Shown one piece after another: positions 34,848 through 45,270 of a stretch of DNA of 64,000 nucleotides; the stretch's first letter is position 1, and each line of letters starts with the position of its first letter. Under the pieces are notes generated by a model, which was given only the letters and a program-made list of their open reading frames with translations, made no database searches and was not told where the DNA came from. Source of the DNA: Firmicutes bacterium HGW-Firmicutes-7 (GTDB lineage: Bacteria > Bacillota > Clostridia > Lachnospirales > Vallitaleaceae); contig PGZO01000003.1 in NCBI GenBank assembly GCA_002841375.1, positions 124,001-188,000 of the forward strand, in the 5' to 3' direction. The position numbers and the translations under genes were made by a program.

Positions 34848-36146
34848 TTAGTCGATATGGAAAGGTCCATCTAGCTTTTTATGGGTGAAGCTCTTAATAC
34901 CTTCTGAATAATCTTTAGCGATATGACCCTTGCCAATCATCTTATATTTATAAATAAGCAATCCGTCAAGTCCAACTGGACCTCTGGCATGAATTTTATT
35001 AGTACTAATTCCAACCTCAGCTCCAAAGCCATACTTAAACCCATCACTGAAACGAGTAGAGCAGTTTAAAAACACATTCCCAGCGTCCACAAGTGTCATA
35101 AATTGATTGGCTATCGCATTATTTTCTGTAATAATGGCGTCTGTGTGACCTGAACCATAGTGATTTATATGTTCAATTGCTTCTTCAACATTTTTTACAA
35201 CCTTAACAGATATCGCATAATCTAAATATTCAGTCGCATAACTTTCGTTGGATGCAGGTTCGCATTCAATTACTTTTAATGTGTTTTCACAACCGTAAAT
35301 GATGACATTACTTTTATCTAATTCAGCTTTAACTAAAGGTAAAAATTCTTTGGCAATAGCTTGATGTACTAATAAGGTTTCCGTTGCATTACAAACTGCA
35401 ACATATTGGGTTTTGGAATCATTCACAATGGAAATGGCTTGCTTCAAATCAGCTTCACCATCCACATAACAATGACAAATACCATCTGCATGACCTAGAA
35501 CCGGAATATTTGAATTTTGCAAAATATACTTTACGAAAGCGTTTGAACCTCTTGGAATAATTAAATCTATGTAATCATCCAATTTTAGCATTTCGGAAAC
35601 ATCTTCTCTCGTTTCAAGTAATTGTATCCACCCTTGTGGAATAACCGCTTTTATTGTAGCCTCTTCAATAATCTCTGCTAGAATTTTATTGGTTTCTTTC
35701 GCTTCACGCCCACCCTTTAGAAGTACAGCATTGCCACTTTTCAAGCACAAAGTTGCTATTTGAACTAGTGCATCTGGACGGGATTCAAAAATAATCCCAA
35801 TAACACCAATTGGACAACTAACCTTATATAATTCAAGGCCCTGATCAAGTTCAGTCGACATCAAGGTTTGACCTACCGGTTCAGCTAATCCTATAAGACT
35901 ATTTATTCCTTCTATAACTTCAGCAATTTTATGCTCATCGAACTTAAGCCTCTTTAATAATGGAAGCTCAAGGCTTTCCTGTTCACTTCTTATTAAATCG
36001 TTGCTATTTGCTTTAATAATGGCTTCCTTATTTGACAGTAACGCGCCTGCGATTGCCTTTAATGCTTTATTTTTAATGTCTCCATCTAATGCCGCCATTT
36101 GAATTGATGCAGCCTTTGCAGCACTTGCCATATTTTGAATAGACAT
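34848..36146 (-). CDS. proA: Gamma-glutamyl phosphate reductase
   Basis: Reduces gamma-glutamyl phosphate to glutamate semialdehyde with NADPH, the second step of proline synthesis. It has 432 residues. IGIIFESRPDALVQIA binds NADP, VAVCNATETLLVH has the catalytic Cys, and NCSTRFSDGFKYGFGAEVGISTNKIHARGP is reduced here to its ends: NCSTRFSDG and GISTNKIHARGP. GAAGGAG precedes ATG. It follows carB by 25 bp and ends the transcript. Its partner proB is not in the window. Placing a proline gene at the end of an arginine/carbamoyl-phosphate unit is unusual and implies shared control of the glutamate-derived amino acids. Confidence 0.95.
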   Translation of the reverse strand: MSIQNMASAAKAASIQMAALDGDIKNKALKAIAGALLSNKEAIIKANSNDLIRSEQESLELPLLKRLKFDEHKIAEVIEGINSLIGLAEPVGQTLMSTELDQGLELYKVSCPIGVIGIIFESRPDALVQIATLCLKSGNAVLLKGGREAKETNKILAEIIEEATIKAVIPQGWIQLLETREDVSEMLKLDDYIDLIIPRGSNAFVKYILQNSNIPVLGHADGICHCYVDGEADLKQAISIVNDSKTQYVAVCNATETLLVHQAIAKEFLPLVKAELDKSNVIIYGCENTLKVIECEPASNESYATEYLDYAISVKVVKNVEEAIEHINHYGSGHTDAIITENNAIANQFMTLVDAGNVFLNCSTRFSDGFKYGFGAEVGISTNKIHARGPVGLDGLLIYKYKMIGKGHIAKDYSEGIKSFTHKKLDGPFHID

Positions 36147-36171
36147 TTTTTCACTCCTTCACTTCTATCGC

Positions 36172-39100
36172 TTACATATAATAATCTATGCCCTCATAAG
36201 TCATAGGTTCTTTTTTAATATGAGTTTCCATAGCCTTTATATATGCATTTACAGTATCATAACATGTAAAGCAAGGTACTTTCAAGTGTTCAGCTAAATT
36301 TCTTATTTTAAAACCACTTCTATTAATATCTTTTCCTCTAGTTGGAATATTAATCACCATAGCGATTTCTTTGTTTTTCATCATCTCAAGGATTGTTGGT
36401 AAATCCTTCTTATCAATACATTCACAAGCAATATCTTCATTTTCAAGAAATTTGCAGGTTCCTTTTGTAGCAATAATTGTATATCCTTTTGAATATAGAT
36501 CTTTAATATAAGGAAGTCCTTCAGGCTTAGCCTCATCATTTAGTGATACGAGCACCTTGCCTTCTTCTCTAAATACATATCCAGCTCCTTGAAAAGCCTT
36601 TAACATGGCTTTACTATAATCTGTATCAATTCCAAGTACCTCTCCAGTAGATTTCATCTCCGGTGTTAAGGCTACATCTACGTCAGTTAATTTTACAAAA
36701 GAAAATACTGGCGCTTTTACTGCAATCAAATTGGTTGTAGGACTTAGACCAATGCCATAAGGCAAATCAGCTAGTTTATCCCCAAGAATAACTTGCATTG
36801 CTATTTTTACCATGGGGATTTTAGTTACCTTACTCAAAATAGGTACCGTACGAGATGCTCTCGGATTTACTTCAATAATGTATACCTTCTCGTCCCTAAC
36901 AACAAATTGAATGTTCATTAGTCCAATAACTTGTAAAGCCTTTGCAATCTTTTCTGTATAATCAATAAGTGTCTCAATTGTTTTTTCTGAAAGGTTTTGT
37001 GGCGGAAATACGCAGAAGCTATCACCCGAATGAACGCCAGTACGTTCAATATGCTCCATAATACCGGGTATTAAAACATCATGTCGATCAGCAATTGCAT
37101 CGACCTCAACCTCAGTACCTTCAATATATTCATCTATAAGAATTGGATATTCGGATGAGAGCGCTGTTGCTTCATACACATAGCTTTTTAGTTGTTCTTC
37201 ATTTTTCACAACCATCATTGCTCGGCCACCAATTACATAGGATGGTCTTACAAGAACAGGATAACCAATTTCAGTGGCCGTTTTAATTGCTTCCTTGATT
37301 GTGGTCACTGCACGACCTTTCGGTTGTGGTATATTTAATTCCCTTAGCAGTCTTTCAAAACGCTTTCTATCTTCTGCAAAATCTATTGAATCCATGGATG
37401 TTCCAAGTATTTGAACACCTCTACTAACAAGTTTAGGCGCTAAATTTATAGCTGTTTGACCACCAAATTGTACAATTACACCCTTTGGCATTTCCTTTCT
37501 AATAACATTAAATACATCTTCAATAAATAACGGTTCGAAATATAGTTTATCAGATATATCAAAATCCGTACTTACTGTTTCAGGGTTATTGTTTATAATA
37601 ATGGATTCTAAACCTAATTCTTGTATAGCCCATACTGCATGTACTGAACAATAATCAAATTCAATCCCTTGACCAATTCTAATCGGTCCTGAACCTATAA
37701 CAATAATTTTTTCTTTTTTACTAATATTGTTTTCTTCTTCTTTTTCATACGTTGAATAATAATATGGTGTTTCAGATTCAAATTCTGCAGCACAAGTATC
37801 AACCATTTTATAAACTGGATATAACCCATGTGCCCTTCTTATTGTATCAACCATTTCATATGGACTACCTGATAATGCTTGAATTTCATAATCTGTAAAG
37901 CCCATTCTTTCTGCTCTTTCTAACAGTTCACCTGTTAAAGTTTCAGTCTCTAAACGATGCTCTATTTTAATAATATTATAAATTTTCTCAAGAAACCATG
38001 GATCTACCTTAGTGATTTCATTTATCTCCGTCACTGTAATTCCTTTTCTTAAGGCTTCCGCAAGAAGAAATATTCGTTCATCGTCTACCTTATAAAGCAT
38101 TTTTGTTAATTCATCCTTAGATAGGATCTCTAATGAACTTTTTCTTAGACCAGTTTCTTTTCCTTCAAGAGAAATTACTGCCTTTAGGAGAGAGCTCTCA
38201 AAGGTTCTATCAATAGCCATTACTTCGCCCGTAGCCTTCATTTGAGTTCCTAAAGTTCGATCTGCATAATCAAATTTATCAAAAGGCCATTTGGGTATCT
38301 TTACAACAACATAGTCTAATGCAGGTTCAAAAGCAGCTTTGGTTTTTTTTGTAACCGCGTTTGGTATTTCATGAAGGTTCAAGCCGATTGCTATTTTTGC
38401 TGCTATTTTTGCTATTGGATATCCGGCTGCCTTTGATGCCAATGCAGAAGATCTACTTACTCTTGGATTAACTTCAATGACGATATACTCTTTACTCTTT
38501 GGATTTAGTGCAAGCTGTACGTTACAACCTCCTTCAATCTTGAGCGCTCGAATTATTTTAAGAGAGGCTGTTCGAAGCATATGATATTCTTCATCAGATA
38601 AAGTTTGAGAAGGTGCAACAACAATACTATCTCCTGTATGTATTCCAACAGGATCTAGGTTTTCCATGTTACAAATTATGATACAAGTATCATTACTATC
38701 TCTCATAACCTCGTACTCAATTTCTTTCCAACCTGCAACAGATTGTTCAAGTAATACTTGATTTATTCTACTATGAAGTAACCCAGTATGAAGGATTTCC
38801 TTTAATTGGATCATATTTTCAGCAATTCCACCACCAAGACCACCTAATGTATAGGCAGGTCTTACAATAATAGGAAATCCTATTTCTTCAGCACTTTTCA
38901 GTCCTTCTTCTATCGTATTTACAATTGAACTATTTGGAATAGGTTCTTCAATTTCTAACATAAGCTTTCTAAAGCTCTCTCTATCCTCCGCTTTTTCAAT
39001 TGCTTCAAGAGATGTACCCAGTAACTTTACATGATATTTTTCTAGTACGCCTGCTTCATTTAATTCGACTGCCATGTTAAGGCCTGTTTGTCCCCCTAAG

Positions 39101-39366
39101 GTTGCAAGTAGTCCATCTGGTCTTTCTTTTTCAATGATATAAGTTAAAGCCTCTAGTGTAAGAGGTTGAATATATACTTTGTCTGCAATGTTATCATCCG
39201 TCATGATGGTTGCTGGATTACTATTAACTAGTACAACTTCAATGCCTTCTTCCTTCAACGATTGACAAGCTTGGGTGCCTGCATAGTCGAATTCTGCTGC
39301 CTGCCCTATTATGATTGGTCCTGAACCTATTACAAGAACCTTTTTTATATGAAGATTTCTAGACAT
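36172..39366 (-). CDS. carB: Carbamoyl-phosphate synthase large subunit
   Basis: Makes carbamoyl phosphate from bicarbonate, ammonia delivered by CarA and two ATP. At 1064 residues it is full length: two homologous ATP-grasp halves, each starting with VIGSGPI(I/R)IGQ(A/G)..EFDY, followed by the C-terminal MGS-like allosteric domain ([22 protein letters not shown], about residues 945 to the end). The ATG at 39366 lies 5 bases after GGTGA, whereas a GTG at 39375 sits too close to the same site. The start overlaps the carA stop by 8 bases, so the two subunits are translationally coupled. Confidence 0.97.
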   Translation of the reverse strand: MSRNLHIKKVLVIGSGPIIIGQAAEFDYAGTQACQSLKEEGIEVVLVNSNPATIMTDDNIADKVYIQPLTLEALTYIIEKERPDGLLATLGGQTGLNMAVELNEAGVLEKYHVKLLGTSLEAIEKAEDRESFRKLMLEIEEPIPNSSIVNTIEEGLKSAEEIGFPIIVRPAYTLGGLGGGIAENMIQLKEILHTGLLHSRINQVLLEQSVAGWKEIEYEVMRDSNDTCIIICNMENLDPVGIHTGDSIVVAPSQTLSDEEYHMLRTASLKIIRALKIEGGCNVQLALNPKSKEYIVIEVNPRVSRSSALASKAAGYPIAKIAAKIAIGLNLHEIPNAVTKKTKAAFEPALDYVVVKIPKWPFDKFDYADRTLGTQMKATGEVMAIDRTFESSLLKAVISLEGKETGLRKSSLEILSKDELTKMLYKVDDERIFLLAEALRKGITVTEINEITKVDPWFLEKIYNIIKIEHRLETETLTGELLERAERMGFTDYEIQALSGSPYEMVDTIRRAHGLYPVYKMVDTCAAEFESETPYYYSTYEKEEENNISKKEKIIVIGSGPIRIGQGIEFDYCSVHAVWAIQELGLESIIINNNPETVSTDFDISDKLYFEPLFIEDVFNVIRKEMPKGVIVQFGGQTAINLAPKLVSRGVQILGTSMDSIDFAEDRKRFERLLRELNIPQPKGRAVTTIKEAIKTATEIGYPVLVRPSYVIGGRAMMVVKNEEQLKSYVYEATALSSEYPILIDEYIEGTEVEVDAIADRHDVLIPGIMEHIERTGVHSGDSFCVFPPQNLSEKTIETLIDYTEKIAKALQVIGLMNIQFVVRDEKVYIIEVNPRASRTVPILSKVTKIPMVKIAMQVILGDKLADLPYGIGLSPTTNLIAVKAPVFSFVKLTDVDVALTPEMKSTGEVLGIDTDYSKAMLKAFQGAGYVFREEGKVLVSLNDEAKPEGLPYIKDLYSKGYTIIATKGTCKFLENEDIACECIDKKDLPTILEMMKNKEIAMVINIPTRGKDINRSGFKIRNLAEHLKVPCFTCYDTVNAYIKAMETHIKKEPMTYEGIDYYM

Positions 39367-40447
39367 TGTTTTCACCCATCCTTTCTAAGTTATCTAACCA
39401 TTTTTTAAATATATAATGTGCATCTTCTGGACCTGGTCCTTCTTCTGGATGAAACTGAACTGATTCTACCCCTAACGCTTCACAAGAAATACCTTCAATC
39501 GTCTCATCATTCACATTGACATGAGTAATCTTCATGGTAGAATTAACTGTTTCACCTTTTACAGCATATCCATGATTTTGAGAAGACATATAAACTTTTC
39601 CTGATTCTAACTCTATTACTGGATGATTTGCTCCCCGATGCCCAAATTTCAGTTTATAGGTATCTGCACCCAAAGCAAGCGCAAGAATTTGATGTCCTAA
39701 ACAAATGCCCCATAATGGCATTTTACCTATTAATTCTTTTGTCGTTTCAATTGCTTGAATCGCGTCTTTAGGATCTCCAGGGCCATTGGATAATAAAAGT
39801 ACGTCAATATTACTTTCAAGTATTTCACTGCTTGACGTATTATATGGAAAAACTGTTACATCACAAGTTAAATTAATTAATTGCTTAATAATCCCTTTCT
39901 TTAAGCCTAAATCAATAATACCAACCTTTTTACCCTGCCCGTCAAAATGAATAGTTTTCTTTGAAGATACTTGTGCTACGATGTCCTTTGGAAAGTTATA
40001 TTGTTCTAATTGCTTAAGCAAGTCTTTTAAAGACTCTGGCGAGACATCTAACGTTGTAATCATACACTTCATAGCACCTTTAGTTCTAATTTTCTTCGTT
40101 AACATTCTCGTATCAATACCGTAAACACCAATTATGTTGTTTTCCTTTAAATACACATCTATTGTTTTCTCACATTGCCAATGATTAGGTACGCCAGCAT
40201 ATTCTTTAACTACAAAGCCCGATACTTGAACCTGATCTGATTCTACATCTGTTGTGTTAATTCCATAATTACCGATTAATGGATACGTCATAGTAACGAT
40301 TTGACCAGCATAAGAAGGGTCTGTTAATATTTCTTGGTACCCTGTCATTCCTGTATTAAAAACTAGTTCACCACATATGGTTCCTGTCGCGCCAAAGCTT
40401 TTACCTAATACCAGTGTTCCATCGTCTAGAATGATTGTTGCCTTCAT
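39359..40447 (-). CDS. carA: Carbamoyl-phosphate synthase small subunit (glutamine amidotransferase)
   Basis: Supplies ammonia from glutamine to CarB. It has 362 residues. The N-terminal CarA domain begins [17 protein letters not shown], and the C-terminal class I amidotransferase domain has [10 protein letters not shown], the nucleophile Cys in [16 protein letters not shown], and His/Glu in [20 protein letters not shown] precedes ATG. It is the first gene after the repeat-filled gap downstream of argD. A terminator-like hairpin lies 24-75 bases upstream of its start, which could be an attenuator or mark a separate transcription unit. Confidence 0.97.
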   Translation of the reverse strand: MKATIILDDGTLVLGKSFGATGTICGELVFNTGMTGYQEILTDPSYAGQIVTMTYPLIGNYGINTTDVESDQVQVSGFVVKEYAGVPNHWQCEKTIDVYLKENNIIGVYGIDTRMLTKKIRTKGAMKCMITTLDVSPESLKDLLKQLEQYNFPKDIVAQVSSKKTIHFDGQGKKVGIIDLGLKKGIIKQLINLTCDVTVFPYNTSSSEILESNIDVLLLSNGPGDPKDAIQAIETTKELIGKMPLWGICLGHQILALALGADTYKLKFGHRGANHPVIELESGKVYMSSQNHGYAVKGETVNSTMKITHVNVNDETIEGISCEALGVESVQFHPEEGPGPEDAHYIFKKWLDNLERMGENNV

Positions 40448-40470
40448 AAAATTCCTCCGTTCATAATAAA

Positions 40471-40521
40471 AGAAAAGCGGTGTTAAGCTAAACGAGCTTA
40501 AGCTATTTTAGCCACTTTTCT
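40471..40521 (-). terminator. Terminator/attenuator-like hairpin in front of carA
   Basis: Outer arms AGAAAAG and CTTTTCT with GG/CC, inner arms TTAAGCT and AGCTTAA. On the minus strand it ends CTTTTCTTTTATT, a U-rich tract, just 24 bases before carA. It could terminate argCJBD transcripts or attenuate carAB. Confidence 0.55.
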
Positions 40522-40537
40522 ATCTATTTACCTATAT

Positions 40538-40812
40538 ACTTTTAACACTATAACCATTTATGGTTGTAGTTTCAAAAGTAAGTTATTCTAATTCTTACAC
40601 AACATATAGTGGATGGTTAATGCATCCATACACTATATGTTGTGCAAGAAAGAACAACTAAATACTTTTGACACTATAACCATTTATGGTTGTAGCTTCA
40701 AAAGTAAGTTATTCTAATTCTTACACAACATATAGTGATGGTTAATGCATCCATACACTATATGTTGTGCAAGAAAGAACAACTATATACTTTTAACACT
40801 ATAACCATTTAT
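40538..40812. repeat. Tandem palindromic repeat, period 125-126 bp, 2.2 copies
   Basis: Two full units (40538-40663 and 40664-40788) and a partial third (40789-40812), nearly identical. Each unit contains two long hairpins. One pairs CTATAACCAT with ATGGTTGTAG inside ACTTTTGA/TCAAAAGT. The other pairs CACAACATATAGTG with CACTATATGTTGTG inside further imperfect arms. The partial third unit runs through the argD stop codon and encodes its last residues on the minus strand. A related fragment lies at 49607-49649. Confidence 0.9.
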
Positions 40813-41983
40813 CTAATATTGCAATTGCGTTGTCTATTTCATTTTTACTAATAATGAGTGGAGGAACAAATCTTATTACATTGCTTCCTGCGCCTACTAA
40901 TAATAAGCCTTCCTTCATACAATTGCTAATGATACTCGGAATATCTTCATTTTCTAATGCAATCCCTTGCATAAGACCGAAACCTCTTACGTCAATAATA
41001 TTGTCTTTTTTATTCATTAGCTCAACTAATTTTTCGTTTAAATATTTACCTTGTTCTTTAACCTTGTGCAAAAGACCACCCTTTAATAACTTATCTAATA
41101 CCACATTTGTTGCAGTACATGCTAACGGGTTTCCTCCAAAAGTGGCTGCATGATCTCCAGGTTCAAAACCTTCTGCTACTTTACTATTGACTACGATCGC
41201 ACCAATTGGTATTCCCGCACCTAATCCTTTTGCTAAAGATAATATGTCAGGCTTCACATCAAACAACTGATAAGCAAATAGCTCTCCAGTTCTACCAATA
41301 CCTGTTTGAACTTCATCAAATATTAACACGAAGTTATTTTCATCACAAAGCTTTCTAACAGCTTTTAAATAGTCTGGATTAATGGTTATAATGCCACCTT
41401 CTCCTTGAATAATTTCAAGTAATACTGCACAGGTATTTTTAGTTATTGTGCTTTTCAGTGCTTCAAGATTGTTATATTCACAATATTTTATTCCGGGCAA
41501 TAATGGGCTTAATCCCTTTTGATACTTTTCTTGTCCAGTAGCAGTTATTGTTGCGATTGTTCTACCATGAAAAGAGTTCTTCATAGTTATGATTTCAAAT
41601 TTATCGTCACCAAAGTTCTTCTTGGCATATTTTCTAGATAATTTTAATGCTGCCTCATTTGCTTCTGCCCCACTATTGCAGAAAAATACCTTATCCAAGC
41701 CACTTCCATTTATTAGCTTTTCCGCCGCATCAATAGAAGGTTTATTATAATATAAATTGGAACAATGTGTTAATTGATCCAGCTGATTTTTTAATGCTTG
41801 GTTTAACTCCATATCGCTGTATCCCAAGGCGTTTACTGCAATACCGGATACAAAGTCTAAATACTTTTTCCCCTCTATATCAAATAAATAAGCGCCTTCT
41901 CCTCGTTCAAAAACAATAGGAAACTGCTTATAGTTATTAATAAAAACTTCCTTCCCTTGTTTAACTAATTCTGACATTTTCAT
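40799..41983 (-). CDS. argD: Acetylornithine aminotransferase
   Basis: PLP aminotransferase making N-acetylornithine from N-acetylglutamate semialdehyde. It has 394 residues. FVSGIAVNALGYSD is the usual N-terminal motif, FCNSGAEANEAALKLSRKY binds PLP phosphate, and LIFDEVQTGIGRTGELF and LSLAKGLGAGIPIGA supply the Asp and PLP Lys. GAGGTGA precedes ATG. It is the last gene of the argC-argJ-argB-argD set (55-bp gap to argB). Its final codons and stop (Lys-Trp-Leu-stop) lie inside the first bases of a tandem repeat that continues downstream toward carA. Confidence 0.94.
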   Translation of the reverse strand: MKMSELVKQGKEVFINNYKQFPIVFERGEGAYLFDIEGKKYLDFVSGIAVNALGYSDMELNQALKNQLDQLTHCSNLYYNKPSIDAAEKLINGSGLDKVFFCNSGAEANEAALKLSRKYAKKNFGDDKFEIITMKNSFHGRTIATITATGQEKYQKGLSPLLPGIKYCEYNNLEALKSTITKNTCAVLLEIIQGEGGIITINPDYLKAVRKLCDENNFVLIFDEVQTGIGRTGELFAYQLFDVKPDILSLAKGLGAGIPIGAIVVNSKVAEGFEPGDHAATFGGNPLACTATNVVLDKLLKGGLLHKVKEQGKYLNEKLVELMNKKDNIIDVRGFGLMQGIALENEDIPSIISNCMKEGLLLVGAGSNVIRFVPPLIISKNEIDNAIAILDKWL

Positions 41984-42038
41984 TCAATCACCTCATAAAA
42001 TATCATTAACAGGTTCGTTAAAATTAATTTAATCGTTT

Positions 42039-42905
42039 TCAAAAATCATTGCCAAACATAGTGCCTACACCATTTTTTGTGAAAATTTCAAGTAGCATAC
42101 AGTGTTCAACTCTACCGTCCAAAATATGTACATTTTTTACGCCAGCTCGAATACCTTCAACACAGCATTCCACCTTAGGAATCATCCCTCCGGAAATTAC
42201 TCCATCAGAAATGTACTTATCTACTTCTACAAGTTTTATTCGTGATATAAGAGAACTTTTATCATCAACATTAGATAATACCCCTTCCACGTCTGTTAAA
42301 AAAATAAGCTTTTCAGCATCAAGTGCTCCAGCTATTGCAGAAGCAGCATAGTCTGCATTGATGTTGTAGGTTAAACCTTTATGATCTGTACCCAGTGGTG
42401 CAATAACAGGGATAAAATCGTTATCAAGCAATGACATAATTAGTTTTGTATCTACTTCAGATATCTCTCCAACAAAACCGTAATCTATGTCTTCAGATTG
42501 CTTCTTAGCAACTTTAAGAGTTTTACCATCTTTACCACTAATCCCAACCGCATTAATTCCATGATTTTGAATTAATTGTACAATACCCTTATTAATTTTT
42601 CCTGATAACACCATTTCAACCACTTCAACTGTGTCTTCATTTGTAACTCGAAGTCCATTAACAAATTCACTTTTTATGCCCATAAGCTTCAGTACTTCGC
42701 TTATTTCATTTCCACCACCATGCACAATAACTGGTTTAAGTCCAACTAGCTTCATAAGAACAATATCTTCAATAACAGTTTCTTTTATTTTTTCATCAAT
42801 CATCGCACTCCCACCGTACTTTATAACTACGATCTTACTATTAAATTCCTTAATATAAGGAAGCGCCTCAATCAATATTTTTGCTTTCTCAATTATTTTT
42901 TCCAT
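42039..42905 (-). CDS. argB: Acetylglutamate kinase
   Basis: Phosphorylates N-acetylglutamate. It has 288 residues of the amino-acid-kinase fold: VVIKYGGSAM binds ATP, KPVIVHGGGNEISEVL binds the substrate, and FLTDVEGVLSN and SGGMIPKVECCVEGI complete the site. The N-terminal helix of about 25 residues before VVIKYGG is the type associated with hexameric, arginine-inhibited enzymes, so arginine feedback at this step is plausible. This matches the ArgJ cycle, in which the kinase is the control point. AAGGAAGGGG precedes ATG; the gap to argJ is 14 bp. Confidence 0.95.
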   Translation of the reverse strand: MEKIIEKAKILIEALPYIKEFNSKIVVIKYGGSAMIDEKIKETVIEDIVLMKLVGLKPVIVHGGGNEISEVLKLMGIKSEFVNGLRVTNEDTVEVVEMVLSGKINKGIVQLIQNHGINAVGISGKDGKTLKVAKKQSEDIDYGFVGEISEVDTKLIMSLLDNDFIPVIAPLGTDHKGLTYNINADYAASAIAGALDAEKLIFLTDVEGVLSNVDDKSSLISRIKLVEVDKYISDGVISGGMIPKVECCVEGIRAGVKNVHILDGRVEHCMLLEIFTKNGVGTMFGNDF

Positions 42906-42919
42906 ATTTCCCCTTCCTT

Positions 42920-44140
42920 TTAAGTTCTATACTCACCATTGATTCGTACATATTCATAGCTTAAATCACATCCCCAAGCTGTAGCATTAAAATTACCCTC
43001 TTGAAGAATGATGTGAACTGTAATTTCTTTTTCCTTCAAAACCTCATATGCAAATTCCTCACTAAAATTCTCTGGGAGACCATTCTCTAATAACTTAATT
43101 TTCCCTCTCGTACTCTCGTAATAAAGTGTAACCTTAGTTGGGTCAAATATTGCTCCTGAATAACCCATTGCGCAGAGCACTCTTCCCCAATTTGCATCTT
43201 CTCCAAAAAAAGCAGTTTTAACAAGGTTGGAGGTAATGACTGATTTAGCAAGTAACCTCGCATCTACTAAATCTTTTGCACCCTCAACTATAACTTCAAT
43301 TACCTTCGTCACACCTTCGCCATCATGTATGATTTGTTTAGATAAAAATACATTTACAATATTAAGTGCTTCTTTAAAAATTTCATAATCCTTGCCTTCC
43401 GCTTCAATCAGTATGTTGTCACACATTCCATTTGCGAGTAACATAACCATATCATTCGTACTAGTATCTCCATCAACTGATATCATATTATACGTGCTCG
43501 CTACATCTTCTTTTACAGCCTTATCGAGTAGCTCTTTTGTTATTGCAACATCTGTAGTAATAAAGGAAAGCATGGTAGCCATATTAGGATGAATCATTCC
43601 TGAACCTTTTGCCATGCCACCTATTCTTGCTTTTTTATTTCCAATAGTAAACTCTACTGCAATTTCCTTAACAAAGGTATCCGTTGTCATTATTGCTGTT
43701 GCTGCCTCGTAACCACCTTCTATTGTGTTCGTAGCTAATGGCGCTACCTTTTTTATTCCTTCGATTATTGCATTCATGGGTAATTGTTTGCCAATAACGC
43801 CAGTTGATGCAACAAGTACATTGTCCTGATCAATATCAAAGCATTCTGCCGCTATTGCTGCCATTGTTTGATTGTTATCTTCTCCAACTTTTCCAGTACA
43901 TGCATTGGCATTGCCACTATTTACAACTACACCTGAAATTTTATCCACATTTTTATAACGCTCCATATTCCAGGACACACAAGCTGCTTTTACAATATTT
44001 GTTGTGAAGGTTCCTACATAAGTTGCTTCTTTCTCACTATATATGACAGCTAAATCTTTTCTTGATTTTTTTATACCGATATGTTCACCATAAGCCTTAA
44101 AGCCTTTGGGTGCTGTTATGCCACCTTTAATAATTTCCAT
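42920..44140 (-). CDS. argJ: Glutamate N-acetyltransferase / ornithine acetyltransferase
   Basis: Recycles the acetyl group from N-acetylornithine to glutamate; bifunctional forms also use acetyl-CoA. It has 406 residues. The self-cleavage site is in KGSGMIHPNMATMLSFITTD, where cleavage before the Thr creates the catalytic N terminus of the beta chain. VASTGVIGKQLPM forms the oxyanion region and FGEDANWGRVLCAMGYSG is conserved. Its presence means this organism uses the cyclic acetyl pathway and needs no argE or separate argA. AAAGGAC precedes ATG. It is second in the operon after argC. Confidence 0.96.
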   Translation of the reverse strand: MEIIKGGITAPKGFKAYGEHIGIKKSRKDLAVIYSEKEATYVGTFTTNIVKAACVSWNMERYKNVDKISGVVVNSGNANACTGKVGEDNNQTMAAIAAECFDIDQDNVLVASTGVIGKQLPMNAIIEGIKKVAPLATNTIEGGYEAATAIMTTDTFVKEIAVEFTIGNKKARIGGMAKGSGMIHPNMATMLSFITTDVAITKELLDKAVKEDVASTYNMISVDGDTSTNDMVMLLANGMCDNILIEAEGKDYEIFKEALNIVNVFLSKQIIHDGEGVTKVIEVIVEGAKDLVDARLLAKSVITSNLVKTAFFGEDANWGRVLCAMGYSGAIFDPTKVTLYYESTRGKIKLLENGLPENFSEEFAYEVLKEKEITVHIILQEGNFNATAWGCDLSYEYVRINGEYRT

Positions 44141-44163
44141 TTAAACAAGTCCTTTCATTTACA

Positions 44164-45207
44164 TTATGCTGGGAACATAGGGATATATTCTAGCCCCATC
44201 TTTTCATTTATTCCCAATAGGATATTCATATTTTGTACCGCTTGGCCTGCAGCGCCTTTTACAAGATTATCAATTGCTGCAATAACGATAATTCTATTTG
44301 TTCTTTCATCAACTTTAAAATTAATATCACAAAAATTCGAACCTTTTACCCATCTCGTTTCAGGATACACGCCTTCAGGTAATAGCCTAACAAAGTATTC
44401 ATCCTTGTAGTATTTCTCATAAGCCATTCTAATATTTTCATAAGTAGTTGAATCCTTTAATGTTGCATAGGCTGTAGTAAGAATCCCCCTATTCATCGGT
44501 ACCAAATGAGGAGTAAAGGTAACCGTAACTTTATCTCCTGCTGCAAGAGATAATTCTTGCTCAATTTCAGGTGTATGTCTATGTGCAGCCAGTTTATATG
44601 CTTTCATTGATTCATTACATTCAGCGTAATGAACACCTATGTCTAATCCTCTTCCTGCGCCAGATACACCTGACTTTGCATCTATTATTATGCTTTTTTC
44701 ATCAATGAGACCTTCCTTTAGCAATGGCGTAAGACTTAATATACTACAAGTAGTGTAACAGCCGGGATTTGCAATTAATCTTGCCGTTTTTATTTTTTCT
44801 CTTTTTAATTCACATAATCCATATACTGCTTCTTCAAGAAGCTCTGAACTGTTATGAGCTGTTTTATACCAATGGTCATATATTTCAATATCTTCTAATC
44901 TATAATCTGCACCGAGATCAATCACCTTAGTCATGGATAAAAGCTCTTTGTTAACATTTGCTGAAGCGATACCATGTGGAAGGGCGATGAATAAAACATC
45001 CACTTGTTTTGCAAGTTCTATCATTTCTTTCTCAATACATAAATCGTCTACTATTGTAACAAAATTACCAAATATAGTAGAATAGCTTTGATCTACATAT
45101 GACCTACTTGTTATATATTTCACTTCACATTCAGGATGTTGCGTCAATAATCTTAATAACTCTTGCCCCGCATAACCTGTTGCTCCAACGATACCTGCTT
45201 TAATCAT
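44164..45207 (-). CDS. argC: N-acetyl-gamma-glutamyl-phosphate reductase
   Basis: Reduces N-acetylglutamyl phosphate to the semialdehyde with NADPH. It has 347 residues from the chosen ATG. AGIVGATGYAGQELLRLL is the NADP fold, ANPGCYTTCSILSL holds the catalytic Cys, and HRHTPEIEQEL the active-site His. A GTG three codons upstream (45216) is inside the GAGGTGAGG ribosome-binding sequence, so ATG at 45207 is preferred. It heads argC-argJ-argB-argD and has a promoter overlapped by two ARG-box-like sites directly upstream. Confidence 0.95.
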   Translation of the reverse strand: MIKAGIVGATGYAGQELLRLLTQHPECEVKYITSRSYVDQSYSTIFGNFVTIVDDLCIEKEMIELAKQVDVLFIALPHGIASANVNKELLSMTKVIDLGADYRLEDIEIYDHWYKTAHNSSELLEEAVYGLCELKREKIKTARLIANPGCYTTCSILSLTPLLKEGLIDEKSIIIDAKSGVSGAGRGLDIGVHYAECNESMKAYKLAAHRHTPEIEQELSLAAGDKVTVTFTPHLVPMNRGILTTAYATLKDSTTYENIRMAYEKYYKDEYFVRLLPEGVYPETRWVKGSNFCDINFKVDERTNRIIVIAAIDNLVKGAAGQAVQNMNILLGINEKMGLEYIPMFPA

Positions 45208-45235
45208 TTTCCTCACCTCTATAATCTTAATTTAT

Positions 45236-45270
45236 TTAATAATTATACATTTCAATTCATAATAATGCAA
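45236..45270 (-). promoter_or_regulatory. argC promoter overlapped by two ARG boxes
   Basis: Minus strand: TTGCAT (45265-45270), 17 bp, TATAAT (45242-45247), about 28 bases from transcript start to ATG. TGCATTATTATGAA and TGTATAATTATTAA (each one mismatch from the TGNATWWWWATNCA ARG-box core) cover the -35 and -10, centred 20 bp apart. The same layout precedes argG. A second possible promoter, TTGTAA-17-TATAAT, lies upstream at 45332-45360. Confidence 0.72.

Noticed and set aside
40538-40812. CRISPR array
   Set aside because: The repeats are 126 bp, head-to-tail and identical throughout, with no unique spacers and no cas genes nearby.
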